This document shows positions 18,748 to 27,838 of a stretch of 64,000 nucleotides of DNA, piece after piece (the stretch's first letter is position 1; each line of letters opens with the position of its first letter). The notes beneath the pieces were generated by a model that saw nothing but the letters and a program-made list of their open reading frames with translations, searched no databases and was not told the DNA's origin. The DNA comes from Subsaxibacter sp. CAU 1640 (lineage in GTDB: Bacteria > Bacteroidota > Bacteroidia > Flavobacteriales > Flavobacteriaceae), in the NCBI RefSeq assembly GCF_023156585.1, contig NZ_JALNMI010000004.1, positions 262,753-326,752 of the forward strand, read 5' to 3'. Made by a program: the position numbers and the translations under genes.

Positions 18748-18770
18748 TTTGAATCATAGATATCAAAATA

Positions 18771-18797
18771 AAGCCATCCAAAAAGGATGGCTTTTTT
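18771..18797 (+). terminator. Terminator of the sigma-factor unit
   Basis: A perfect 9-bp stem AAGCCATCC/GGATGGCTT with loop AAAAA is followed by T residues to 18797. It lies 24 bases after the head GIN gene. It could also stop the convergent minus-strand XRE gene ending at 18826. Confidence 0.88.
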
Positions 18798-18825
18798 ATG
18801 CTTTCAATATTCAATTTAAAGAAAT

Positions 18826-19221
18826 CTATTCTTTTGAATTTAAATCATTCTCTGTTTTTGGTTTTTGGTTATCAATATAATCACTCTTGACCTTCTTTGA
18901 AATCAATTTTAATTCTTTATAAGATAAATTATCTCTGGCGTAACCGAGGCCATTATCTTCATCTGCCATAGGTTTTAACAGGTAAAGCGGATGGTCGTTG
19001 CGTACGGTGGTGTTTTTATTGGGCGTCCACGCCAAGAGATCATTCGGTTCGCAAATGAGGAGTTCGCACAGCTTTTCAATGGCATCTAAACTGAAGTTGC
19101 GGTTGTGGCTGTTTAACAGACGATGCGCTGTATGGTTTGTAAAACCAGCTTTTGTGAGGTACGAGAACGGCTCACTGATGCCGCGCATCTTAAAAATGGG
19201 ACGAAGATTGAGAGATAGCAT
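18826..19221 (-). CDS. XRE-type helix-turn-helix regulator
   Basis: 131 residues. Residues 1-65 form a Cro/CI-like HTH of the short HTH_26 kind: LTKAGFTNHTAHRLLN, then FSLDAIEKLCELLICEPNDLLAW. The C-terminal half (YLLKPMADEDNGLGYARDNL onward) is charged and not recognised. It is transcribed alone, toward the terminator of the sigma unit. Upstream lies a non-coding stretch holding a 21-base tandem array. Confidence 0.82.
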   Translation of the reverse strand: MLSLNLRPIFKMRGISEPFSYLTKAGFTNHTAHRLLNSHNRNFSLDAIEKLCELLICEPNDLLAWTPNKNTTVRNDHPLYLLKPMADEDNGLGYARDNLSYKELKLISKKVKSDYIDNQKPKTENDLNSKE

Positions 19222-19291
19222 ACGATAGGTTTAAGTATTGATTATAAAGTATCTAAAGTATGATAGTGGTGCGAAAAAAGCAATACTGTAG

Positions 19292-19546
19292 ATGAAAAAA
19301 CGCTACTTGTTTATTAAAAAATGTGGAATTGCGATTAAAGAATGTGAAAATTCTATTTAAGATTGTGAAAGTGCGATTCAAGATTGTGAAAATTCTATTC
19401 AATACTGTGAAATTATTATTTAAGATTTCATTATAGAAGTCAAATAATGTGAAAATGAGTCTAAAGATTGTGAAAATCAGATTAAAAAATGTGGAATTCG
19501 GATTAAAGAATGTGAAAGTGAGGTGAAAGATTTTGAACGTTTTTAA
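19292..19546 (+). pseudogene. Possible decayed heptad-repeat gene
   Basis: An ATG at 19292 (MKKRYLFIKKCG) opens a frame that stays in register with a 21-base array and ends at TAA 19544-19546 after FERF. It reads as 7-residue repeats of the kind C-E-N-x-I-K/Q-D and is broken by TAA at 19358, 19421 and 19445. Two of those three TAA codons (19358, 19421) stand at a codon that is AAA or CAA in most other units, one base away. The reading as a dead coding minisatellite is inference; a never-coding array is the alternative. Confidence 0.4.
19322..19531. repeat. Ten-unit 21-base tandem array
   Basis: Ten consecutive units of exactly 21 bases run from 19322 to 19531 with no insertion or deletion. 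Nine begin TGTGRAA; unit six (19427-19447) is degenerate. Units one and nine are almost identical, and both are preceded by ATTAAAAAA. The array fills most of the 420-base gap between the XRE gene and a lipoprotein gene; I see nothing else in that gap. Confidence 0.9.
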
Positions 19547-19643
19547 GTAATCTTTAAAATTTAAGAAGCAAGAAGTGCTTTTGTTACATTATTTTACAAA
19601 TGACAAAGGTCATAATAGACACATCTAGAATGCACTTTAAACT

Positions 19644-20189
19644 TTAATATACAATTTCGAGGCTTCCTTGAGTCAAATTTAAAACACCGTCATTTTCGGT
19701 GTGGATTGCACTTTCAAAAATAGCTTTGATGTGACGATCATCTACATCGTGCTGTAGAACGGTCAAACTTCCGTTACCTATATAAAATACATTTGGCTCT
19801 GTATTATCGTTATATCTCAAGTATAAATGTGGAGCTGTCTGCAATGTGTTTTCGCTATAATGATATGCCCCAGAAGATAAGTTTGAAGGAATGGAAATAA
19901 GAAGATTGTGGTTATTGAATGTGCTTTCAACTTTAATTACCTCATAGGATGAAGCCGTATTTGATACCTCTACTAAAATTGCATCAAACAGCAACTCTGT
20001 ACCATCGAGTAAGGCGTATAACTGGTTTTCAAATTCCACAGGGTTTACAGGATCATCATCTGAAGGGTTTGAACCACCGTCATCTGGCAATACTTCTGCG
20101 GATGGAAAAGGTCCTTCATAAGGTTCATTTTCGCAAGAAAACCATACAGCACTAGTCAGAAGAAAAAATAAGAGGACTATCTTTTTCAC
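19644..20189 (-). CDS. Putative lipoprotein of unknown function
   Basis: 181 residues with a lipoprotein leader (MKKIVLLFFLLTSAVWFSC). An acidic, Ser/Gly/Pro-rich linker (about 30-50) precedes a beta-rich domain with strands NHNLLISIPSNL, APHLYLRYNDN and GSLTVLQHDVDD. The layout resembles small Bacteroidota lipoproteins such as DUF6252, but I cannot assign a family with confidence. It lies 33 bases downstream of the MFS gene and may be its partner. Confidence 0.7.
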   Translation of the reverse strand: MKKIVLLFFLLTSAVWFSCENEPYEGPFPSAEVLPDDGGSNPSDDDPVNPVEFENQLYALLDGTELLFDAILVEVSNTASSYEVIKVESTFNNHNLLISIPSNLSSGAYHYSENTLQTAPHLYLRYNDNTEPNVFYIGNGSLTVLQHDVDDRHIKAIFESAIHTENDGVLNLTQGSLEIVY

Positions 20190-20222
20190 TTCGCATCTTT
20201 TTCTAAAGATACGAAATTCTCT

Positions 20223-21527
20223 TTATACAATTCGGTTGTCTTTTGGGACTCTGAAGAGCAATACAATTCCTACCAAAAAGAAGATAAAGAGAAACAAAAT
20301 AGCATTTCGCATACTGCCTGTAACTTGGTCTATGGTAGCGAAAATGACCATACCAATGACGATACCTATCTTTTCGGCGACATCAAAGAAACTGAAATAA
20401 GACGTGGTGTCTTTAGTTTCTGGAAGAAATTTTGAGTAGGTGGAACGTGCGAGTGATTGTATACCACCCATTACAAACCCAACGCAAGCTGCTGCAATAT
20501 AAAAATCTGTAGGCGTAATCATAAAGTAGGCATAGATGCAAAGACTCATCCAGACGAAATTGACGAAAATGAGTGTTTTGATGTTGCCAAATTTTGCCGA
20601 CGCTCGCGATGTGAGCACTGCTCCGACGACAGCAACTATCTGGATGATGAGAATACTGATTATGAGACCCATCGTTTTTTCATCGCTGTCTGCCCAAGCA
20701 ATTTCTTCTTCACCAAAATATACTGCGACGAGCATAATGGTCTGTACAGCCATACTGAAGACGAAGAACGCTGCTAGATAGCGTTTCAATCTTAAATTCT
20801 GTTTGAGCTGTTTCCAAACTGATTTTAATTCTTTAAAACCATTAAAAATGACATCTTTTGTGACTTTGTGACCTTTTGAAGTCCCTTTTGGTAACCAATA
20901 AAATGTGTATTGGCTGAAGAGAATCCACCAGAGACCTACTGTGATGAATGAGTAGCGCATCATTTCCATTTTTGCTGCACCATCATCTTGACTCATAACC
21001 ATCCCAAGATTAACAATCAATAGAATAACACTACCTATGTAGCCCATTGAAAAACCCTTTGCACTTATTTTATCCTGTTGTTCTTCAAATGCAATATCAG
21101 GCAAATACGAATTGTAAAACACCAAGCTGCCCCAATAGCCAATCAATCCCATAAAATAGAATAGTAAGCTCAAATAAATGCTATCCAAACTGAAAAAATA
21201 AAGTCCGATGCAACCCAAACCGCCTGTATAGCAGAAGAATTTCATAAAATTCTTCTTGTTACCCACATAATCTGCAATACCCGAAAGAATAGGTGATGTG
21301 AACGACACCACCAAAAATGTAAACGCTGTGACAAAGGTGATGAGTGCAGTACTTTTGAACTCAAAACCGAATGCGGGAACAATCTTTTCTACTTTATCAG
21401 CAAACAAAGCCGAATAAAATATCGGAAAAATAGAAGATGCAATGGTAAGGGTGTAAACGGAGTTTGCCCAATCGTAAAATGCCCAAGCGTTGAGCAGTTT
21501 TTTACTTCCTTTTTCAAGTTGTTGCAT
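20223..21527 (-). CDS. MFS transporter, UMF1/Atg22-like family
   Basis: 434 residues with about twelve hydrophobic helices. The N-terminus KKLLNAWAFYDWANSVYTLTI is characteristic of the UMF1/Atg22-like branch of the major facilitator superfamily. SPILSGIADYVGNKKNFM and GGIQSLARSTYSKFLPE are also typical. The substrate is unknown; vacuolar Atg22 relatives export amino acids. The gene is followed after 33 bases by a lipoprotein gene. Confidence 0.9.
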   Translation of the reverse strand: MQQLEKGSKKLLNAWAFYDWANSVYTLTIASSIFPIFYSALFADKVEKIVPAFGFEFKSTALITFVTAFTFLVVSFTSPILSGIADYVGNKKNFMKFFCYTGGLGCIGLYFFSLDSIYLSLLFYFMGLIGYWGSLVFYNSYLPDIAFEEQQDKISAKGFSMGYIGSVILLIVNLGMVMSQDDGAAKMEMMRYSFITVGLWWILFSQYTFYWLPKGTSKGHKVTKDVIFNGFKELKSVWKQLKQNLRLKRYLAAFFVFSMAVQTIMLVAVYFGEEEIAWADSDEKTMGLIISILIIQIVAVVGAVLTSRASAKFGNIKTLIFVNFVWMSLCIYAYFMITPTDFYIAAACVGFVMGGIQSLARSTYSKFLPETKDTTSYFSFFDVAEKIGIVIGMVIFATIDQVTGSMRNAILFLFIFFLVGIVLLFRVPKDNRIV

Positions 21528-21573
21528 AGTAGTTGATTAGCTCGCAAAGACGCCAAGGCGCCATCTATTAAAT

Positions 21574-21604
21574 AAAAAAACCGCACCTTGAATAAAGTGC
21601 GGTT
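21574..21604 (-). terminator. Terminator between the MFS start and the M48 gene end
   Basis: An 8-bp stem AACCGCAC/GTGCGGTT lies next to seven A residues on the plus strand, a T tract on the minus strand. It follows the stop of the M48 gene (21639) by 35 bases. Confidence 0.8.
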
Positions 21605-21638
21605 CTAAAGTAACTAAATATTTTAAACTATGAGTTAT

Positions 21639-22457
21639 TTAACCTTTAAATGATGTGACGCCAAATTTTTTGGCTTCGGCTTTAGCTCTTGCAGCATTTG
21701 CCTCAATATTTCTAATACGTGATTCGTTGCTAGGGTGCGTACTTAAGAATTCAGGTGGCGCTCCTCCTCCACTTTGAGCACTCATACGACGCCAAAGATT
21801 TGCTGCCTCCATAGGTTCGTACCCAGCGATAGCCATTAAATACAATCCGATTTCGTCTGCTTCAGTTTCGTGGCTTCGGCTAAATGGAAGAATACCCAAA
21901 ACATTACTACCAACACCATACGATTGATTGAAGATGTTAAGTGTTTTTTGATCTTCAATAAGTATATTACCTGCCAAAGCTCCACCTTGTTGTAGCATAG
22001 CAGCACTCATACGTTGCTGACCATGATTGACAAGTGCATGAGAAATTTCGTGGCCCATTATGGCGGCCAAACCAGCTTCACCATCAGCAATAGGCAAGAT
22101 CCCTGTGTAAACTACGATTTTTCCACCCGGCATACACCATGCGTTTACAGTATTGTCCTGTACAAGATTATATTCCCATCTAAAATCTTTAAGATAGCCT
22201 TGATAGCCATTCGCATCTAGCCAACGCTCCGCAGCTACGGCTATTTTTTGACCTACGGTTCTAACCATGTTGGCATCTTTAGTGCCGGTTATCACTTTAT
22301 TTTCAGATAAGAATTGATCATACTGCGCAAATGCAGTAGGGAAAATCTGTGAATTTGGTACTAATGCCAAAGTTTTCTTTCCGGTAAACGGATTTGTTGC
22401 ACAGGATAAAAATAGGATTGTAGCTCCGAATGCAACTATTTTATTTTTGAGCTTCAT
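21639..22457 (-). CDS. M48 family zinc metalloprotease lipoprotein
   Basis: 272 residues. The leader MKLKNKIVAFGATILFLSC gives a lipid-anchored Cys19, followed by NPFTGKKTLALVPN, typical of the family. The zinc site HEISHALVNHG (HExxH) and the third ligand in ETEADEIGLYLM are present, and STHPSNESRI marks the C-terminus. Relatives include Loip/BepA-like and Oma1-like periplasmic proteases that check outer-membrane proteins. It is a single gene with its own terminator. Confidence 0.93.
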   Translation of the reverse strand: MKLKNKIVAFGATILFLSCATNPFTGKKTLALVPNSQIFPTAFAQYDQFLSENKVITGTKDANMVRTVGQKIAVAAERWLDANGYQGYLKDFRWEYNLVQDNTVNAWCMPGGKIVVYTGILPIADGEAGLAAIMGHEISHALVNHGQQRMSAAMLQQGGALAGNILIEDQKTLNIFNQSYGVGSNVLGILPFSRSHETEADEIGLYLMAIAGYEPMEAANLWRRMSAQSGGGAPPEFLSTHPSNESRIRNIEANAARAKAEAKKFGVTSFKG

Positions 22458-22550
22458 TGCTTGTTGTTTAAATTGTTAGACATATAAAATTACAAAAACT
22501 GTTCCGTTATTATTGGACCCATTTGCAATTTTAGATGTCACATATGCAAA

Positions 22551-24956
22551 TTATTTACCTATCAAATGAATTTCAGAGAAGTTTTTATCGATGATCATGG
22601 TATTGTCGCCATTCAATTTGATGTCGCTCAAAGGCACCTCAACATTATCGAGTTGAACTTTAGCCACTTTAAATGGCACATTGTGGAATCTTAATTTAAA
22701 GGTTTCAAAGTTTGCCACATACTTTCCTTCTTTATGCTGCTGAATGATCAATTCGTTAGGCTTACCTGTCAATTTGAATGTACGCAGGCTGTAGCGACCT
22801 TTGGTATAATCATAACCATCATGCGCATCATCGAACAATATGGAGTCTTCTTTCCCTTCTTTATAGTAAACTTCAAGCGTAATCTCATCGATTTCTTTTT
22901 CACCAACAAATTGCTGCACTGGATATTTTGGGATGATGGCACCTTCCTTAACGAAGATAGGCATGCTATCAATATCCGCATCTACCCACGCTTCCCTTCC
23001 ACCGTTGACAACTTGATCTGTCCAATAATTTACCCATTTTCCTCTTGGGAAGAACATACGTCTGCCACGAGCATTAGGTTCTAAAACAGGGCAAACCAAT
23101 ATTTGGTCTCCGAAGATGAATTCATCAGAACGGTAATGTGTATGAACGTCTTCTTGGTCATAAAGCACCAAAGATTTGAGCATCGGTATGCCTTCATCTA
23201 CATATTTCCAGAATGATGTATATAAATAAGGAAGCAATTGATAGCGAAGCTCTATGAACTTACGCACGATGTTTGTGACATCTTCATCAAACGCCCATGG
23301 TTCTTGATTGCCATGATCACCAGACGAATGCACGCGACAGAATGGATGGAATACCCCCAACTGAATCCAACGTGTAAACAACTCACCATGCGGTTGCTCT
23401 GCAAATCCACCAATGTCGCTACCGGCGAAAGAGAAGCCAGACATCGCCATACGTTGCGCCTGAACATTCGCAATCCAAAGATGTTCCCATGTGGCAACGT
23501 TATCGCCTGTCCAAGTTGAACAATAACGTTGCGTACCAGAATATGCTGCCCTTGTAATGACGAAAGGTCTTTTAGGATACGCAAACTTTTTGACACCTTG
23601 ATAGGTAGCTCTTGCCATTTGCATACCATAGACGTTATGTGCTTTACGGTGACTACAGCGATTGCCTTCGTATTCGTGGCGTACATCGTCTGGGAAGGTT
23701 TTATTTGGAACCTCCATAACGGCAGGCTCGTTCATATCATTCCAAACACCTTTCACACCTATGTCTTCGACCAATTCGCGGAACAAATCTGACCACCAAT
23801 CACGAACTTTTTTATTTGTAAAATCTGGGAAATAACATTCGCCAGGCCATACTTTACCTTTCATATAAGGACCATCAGCACGCTTGCAGAAATAATCGTT
23901 CTCCAACGCCTCCTTAAAAACCGAATAGTCCATGTCTATTTTGATCCCCGGATCGATGATAACGACTGTTTTAAAACCATCATCAGCCAATTCTTTGACC
24001 ATTCGTTTAGGGTCAGGAAAATGCTCCTTACTCCAAGTGAAGCATCGAAAACCTTCCATATAATCGATATCCAAATAAATGGCATCGCAAGGAATTTTTA
24101 AGTCGCGGAATTTTTTAGTGATTTCCTTCACGTTGCTTTCTGGATAGTAGCTCCATTTACATTGATGGAATCCTAATGCCCACAACGGTGGCAATTGATG
24201 AGGTTTACCAGTCAAATCCGTATAGTTTGCTACGACATCTTCCATCTTTGGACCGTAGATAAAGTAATAATTCATCTCACCACCTTGAGCCCAAAAACTT
24301 GTAACGTTACGACGTTCATGCGAGAAATCAAAATACGAACGGAAGGTATTGTCAAAGAATACACCATAAGCCTTGCCTTGGTAAAGCCCTGTGTAGAATG
24401 GAATTGCCTTATAAATTGGATCTGTTCCTCTACCATACGCATAGGAGTCTGTGACCCAGTTTTCAAAACGTTTGCCTTTAAGGTTGAGTTCCACAGGCTT
24501 ATCACCTAAACCAAAATAACATTCGCCATCATGTGATTGTTTACTCATCTTTACGATGTTCCCACCATACTCATAGCTTTCTTCCCAGTGAAAACCTAAT
24601 TCATCTTGATTGATCAGTTTTCCATCAATAGCATCAAAAAGTGAAATTTTCAAGTCAGATTTTTGGATGATGCAAATGAGTTTTGAAGTAATGACCTTAT
24701 ACGATTTGTTATCTTCATCTATTTGCAGGTGATTGTAGCCTGTACTTGCATATTTGGTGATAGCATAGGAGAAATCCTTATCGAAGGTTCCTGTTGTGGT
24801 ATATCTAAAACGCAATACACTATCCCGAACAATGGTCATTTCTAGAACTACATTGTTTTCAGTAGAAAAGTAAAGTGTGTCGACGTCTTTTTTGTATGCT
24901 TTTATTTTGGAAGGAAACTGATTCCCTTTTTGTTCTAATTCGGTATTGACAATCAT
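22551..24956 (-). CDS. Glycoside hydrolase family 31 alpha-glucosidase
   Basis: I take the ATG at 24956 (MIVNTELEQKGNQFPS) as start; an ATG 8 codons upstream is in frame but adds sequence unlike the family. This gives 801 residues. An N-terminal sandwich (to about 240) precedes a TIM barrel with WALGFHQCKWSYYP, the nucleophile Asp near 407 in GVWNDMNEPA, and SGDHGNQEPW carrying the likely acid/base region. C-terminal beta domains follow. No signal peptide is seen, so it probably acts in the cytoplasm. It lies 90-110 bases after glgB on the same strand, suggesting a role in breakdown of glycogen or maltodextrin. Confidence 0.93.
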   Translation of the reverse strand: MIVNTELEQKGNQFPSKIKAYKKDVDTLYFSTENNVVLEMTIVRDSVLRFRYTTTGTFDKDFSYAITKYASTGYNHLQIDEDNKSYKVITSKLICIIQKSDLKISLFDAIDGKLINQDELGFHWEESYEYGGNIVKMSKQSHDGECYFGLGDKPVELNLKGKRFENWVTDSYAYGRGTDPIYKAIPFYTGLYQGKAYGVFFDNTFRSYFDFSHERRNVTSFWAQGGEMNYYFIYGPKMEDVVANYTDLTGKPHQLPPLWALGFHQCKWSYYPESNVKEITKKFRDLKIPCDAIYLDIDYMEGFRCFTWSKEHFPDPKRMVKELADDGFKTVVIIDPGIKIDMDYSVFKEALENDYFCKRADGPYMKGKVWPGECYFPDFTNKKVRDWWSDLFRELVEDIGVKGVWNDMNEPAVMEVPNKTFPDDVRHEYEGNRCSHRKAHNVYGMQMARATYQGVKKFAYPKRPFVITRAAYSGTQRYCSTWTGDNVATWEHLWIANVQAQRMAMSGFSFAGSDIGGFAEQPHGELFTRWIQLGVFHPFCRVHSSGDHGNQEPWAFDEDVTNIVRKFIELRYQLLPYLYTSFWKYVDEGIPMLKSLVLYDQEDVHTHYRSDEFIFGDQILVCPVLEPNARGRRMFFPRGKWVNYWTDQVVNGGREAWVDADIDSMPIFVKEGAIIPKYPVQQFVGEKEIDEITLEVYYKEGKEDSILFDDAHDGYDYTKGRYSLRTFKLTGKPNELIIQQHKEGKYVANFETFKLRFHNVPFKVAKVQLDNVEVPLSDIKLNGDNTMIIDKNFSEIHLIGK

Positions 24957-25069
24957 AGTTAGTCTATTGGTATCACACAAAAAAACACATTAGTTTTCAT
25001 ATTTAAAACATAAGTTTTAATGACTTGTTAACTATAACGATTTCGAGGAAACATTAATCTCTGAAGGAA

Positions 25070-27064
25070 TTACTTTTTAGAAGTTTTTTTTGCAGATGTC
25101 TTTTTGCCTTTGGTTGAAGTACTGGCCTTCTTTTTTGGAGCAGGTCTTTTAGAAATTTTGGTGTACTTAAAAGCTACCATTCCTAATGGAGGAATGACAA
25201 TTTCAGCTGAAAAATCACGAAAATGCTGCGGTTCTGTTTCTGTTGAAAAAGGTTTATTGCTGAAATCACCAGTGCCATTATATTTTACTGAATCGCTGTT
25301 GAAAATCTCTTTCAGTTCTCCTTTTTCGGGCAAACCTATACGATAGTTTTTATGAGGAATCGGGGTCATATTACAAACCACAATCACATCGTCAATAGCA
25401 TTATCAGCATGCCTTATGTACACGTACACCGAGTTTTTGTTGTCGCTATGATCTATCCATTCGAAACCTGTCCAGTCAAATTGTTTTAGATGCAAGGCAG
25501 GTTCATTTCTGTAAAGCTCATTCAAATCCCTCACTAAAGACTGGATGCCCTTGTGAAAATTGTATTGCAGTAAATCCCAATCCAGACCTTTGGTGAAATT
25601 CCATTCACTTGTTTGAGCAAATTCACCGCCTTGAAACAATAACTTCGTACCAGGATGCGTAAACATATAACTGTACAGCACCCTTAAGTTGGCAAAACGC
25701 TGCCATTCATCTCCAGGCATTTTGTGTATCATGGATGCTTTACCATGAACAACTTCATCATGCGAAAACGGAAGTACGAAATTTTCCGTAAAGGCATAAG
25801 TCATTGCAAAGGTTAGGTCGTTTTGATGAAATCTTCTGTAGATAGGTTCTTTCGAAAAGTATTTCAAGGTATCGTGCATCCAACCCATCATCCATTTCAT
25901 TCCAAAACCTAAACCACCTATAAAGGTAGGTTTCGAGACCATTGGAAAAGCAGTAGATTCTTCCGCAATGGTCTGCACATCTGGGAAATTACCATACACC
26001 GCTTCGTTCAAATCACGCATAAAGGAAATAGCCTCCAAATTTTCTCTACCACCAAAAATATTAGGTTCCCATTCGCCATCATTTCTGGAATAATCCAAAA
26101 ATAACATCGATGCCACCGCATCTACGCGTAGTCCGTCTGCGTGATATTGGTCGAGCCAAAATAAGGCATTGCTAATCAAGAAGGATTTGACTTCATTTCT
26201 TCCGTAGTTGAAAATCAAACTTTTCCAATCGTTATGATAGCCCTTTCTTCTATCGGGATGTTCATATAAACAGGAACCATCAAAATAGCCAAGTCCATGT
26301 GCATCTTCAGGAAAATGAGACGGCACCCAGTCAAGTATTACACCAATATCATTTTTGTGGAATGCATCGACCAAATATTTAAATTCCTCTGGATAACCAA
26401 AGCGAGATGTAGGCGCAAAATAACCTGTAATTTGATAACCCCAACTAGGGTCATAAGGATATTCCATTACGGGCATCAATTCGACATGCGTGAACTTCAT
26501 ATCCTTGACGTAAGCCACCAATTCATCAGCCATTTCCACGTAAGACAAATATCTATCTTCGGTAGCGTGGCGCTTCCAAGAGCCCAAATGCACTTCATAG
26601 ACAGAAATGGGTGCGTCCAAGGCATTATTAGCCTTGCGCGTTTTCATCCATTCCTTGTCTTTCCATTTATAATCATCCTCCCAAACAATGGATGCCGTTT
26701 GTGGCGGATGTTCATTTCTCCTAGCATAAGGATCTGCTTTTTCAGTCACCACACCTTTGATAGAACTATGAATTTTATATTTATAAACGGAACCTTTGTC
26801 TACATTCGGGATAAATCCTTCCCAAATGCCACTTTTGTCCCAGCGTACTTGAAGCTGATGAGCACCATCACTCCAAAAATTGAAATCACCAATTACCGAA
26901 ACTTTATTGGCACTTGGCGCCCAAACTGCAAAATAGGTGCCTTCCACACCATCAACCGTTGTGATATGGGAACCAAATTTTTCATAAAGTCTAAAATGCT
27001 TTCCTGCAAAGAAAAGATTGATATCGAAATCGGTAAAGAGACTGTGGGTAATAACTTCTGCCAT
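25070..27064 (-). CDS. glgB: 1,4-alpha-glucan branching enzyme with basic tail
   Basis: 664 residues. A CBM48 domain (about 20-115) precedes a GH13 barrel with the nucleophile Asp315 (DGLRVDAVASM), acid Glu368 (TIAEESTAF) and Asp436 (FSHDEVVHG). It forms alpha-1,6 branches in glycogen. The last 26 or so residues after VAFKYTKIS are almost only Lys, Ser, Thr, Ala and Pro, a basic tail not part of the standard enzyme. glgA and glgC are not in the window; a GH31 alpha-glucosidase follows on the same strand. Confidence 0.95.
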   Translation of the reverse strand: MAEVITHSLFTDFDINLFFAGKHFRLYEKFGSHITTVDGVEGTYFAVWAPSANKVSVIGDFNFWSDGAHQLQVRWDKSGIWEGFIPNVDKGSVYKYKIHSSIKGVVTEKADPYARRNEHPPQTASIVWEDDYKWKDKEWMKTRKANNALDAPISVYEVHLGSWKRHATEDRYLSYVEMADELVAYVKDMKFTHVELMPVMEYPYDPSWGYQITGYFAPTSRFGYPEEFKYLVDAFHKNDIGVILDWVPSHFPEDAHGLGYFDGSCLYEHPDRRKGYHNDWKSLIFNYGRNEVKSFLISNALFWLDQYHADGLRVDAVASMLFLDYSRNDGEWEPNIFGGRENLEAISFMRDLNEAVYGNFPDVQTIAEESTAFPMVSKPTFIGGLGFGMKWMMGWMHDTLKYFSKEPIYRRFHQNDLTFAMTYAFTENFVLPFSHDEVVHGKASMIHKMPGDEWQRFANLRVLYSYMFTHPGTKLLFQGGEFAQTSEWNFTKGLDWDLLQYNFHKGIQSLVRDLNELYRNEPALHLKQFDWTGFEWIDHSDNKNSVYVYIRHADNAIDDVIVVCNMTPIPHKNYRIGLPEKGELKEIFNSDSVKYNGTGDFSNKPFSTETEPQHFRDFSAEIVIPPLGMVAFKYTKISKRPAPKKKASTSTKGKKTSAKKTSKK

Positions 27065-27234
27065 GTGAGACGTGCGAGTGTGTTTAGTTTATGTTACCAA
27101 TTTACCATTTTTTGAATGATTTGAACTAAAAACCAGAAATAATAATTGCTCGTAAACATTTTTAAAGAAATAAGTAATTTTAGTAAGATGATTTAAATTG
27201 TCACGACAAAAAGTACATAACCGAAATAACAAAT

Positions 27235-27726
27235 ATGAAAAACATAGCACTTCTCTTAATTGTCAGTCTTTTATTTAGCTGTAATTCTTCAGCACAAAAG
27301 AAAGAAACAAAAACCTCTGAAAAGTCAAAGTTCAAAGTCACTAAAACCGATGCTGAATGGAAAGAACAATTAACACCTGATCAATATTATGTATTGCGCA
27401 AGGAAGGGACAGAACCCCCATTTTCAAGTCCGTTGAACAAAAACTATGAACCAGGCGTTTATGTATGTGCTGCATGTAAAACACCTTTATTCAAAAGTGA
27501 ACATAAATTTGATTCGGGAACTGGCTGGCCAAGTTTTGATAGAGAAATCAAAGGCAACGTCGCCTATGGAAAAGACAATAAAATTGGTTATCCTAGAGAT
27601 GAAGAACATTGTGCAACGTGTGGCGGTCATTTAGGTCATGTCTTTAACGATGGTCCAAAAGAAACTACAGGCTTACGTCATTGCATCAATGGTGATGCTT
27701 TGGAATTTATTCCTGAAAAAGGTTAA
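27235..27726 (+). CDS. msrB: Peptide-methionine (R)-S-oxide reductase, lipoprotein form
   Basis: 163 residues. A lipoprotein leader ends LLFSCNSS (Cys16). The MsrB domain has its zinc Cys pairs CAACKTPLF and CATCGGHLGHVFNDG, the GTGWPSFD motif, and the catalytic Cys in GLRHCINGDAL. It reduces the R form of methionine sulfoxide in oxidised proteins. The leader suggests it acts in the periplasm. It is monocistronic in appearance, divergent from glgB. Confidence 0.94.
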   Translation: MKNIALLLIVSLLFSCNSSAQKKETKTSEKSKFKVTKTDAEWKEQLTPDQYYVLRKEGTEPPFSSPLNKNYEPGVYVCAACKTPLFKSEHKFDSGTGWPSFDREIKGNVAYGKDNKIGYPRDEEHCATCGGHLGHVFNDGPKETTGLRHCINGDALEFIPEKG

Positions 27727-27747
27727 TAGTTTTTACATAATATTCAG

Positions 27748-27810
27748 AATAGTGATATAATTTCATTCTATGGATATCCATAGCAAATTTGATTTTGTAT
27801 CACTATTTTT
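27748..27810 (+). terminator. Large three-tier hairpin after msrB
   Basis: The outer arms AATAGTGATA (27748-27757) and TATCACTATT (27798-27807) pair perfectly over 10 bp and run into a T tract. Inside them AATTT (27759-27763) can pair with AAATT (27785-27789). Innermost is a perfect 16-bp palindrome CTATGGATATCCATAG (27768-27783). The position 22 bases after the msrB stop and the T tract suggest a terminator, but the size is unusual. Confidence 0.6.
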
Positions 27811-27838
27811 ATACGTCTTTATTTCACATTTTTAGATT

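Noticed and set aside
19322-19531. CRISPR array
   Set aside because: Units are contiguous 21-mers with no unique spacers, and no cas gene is present.
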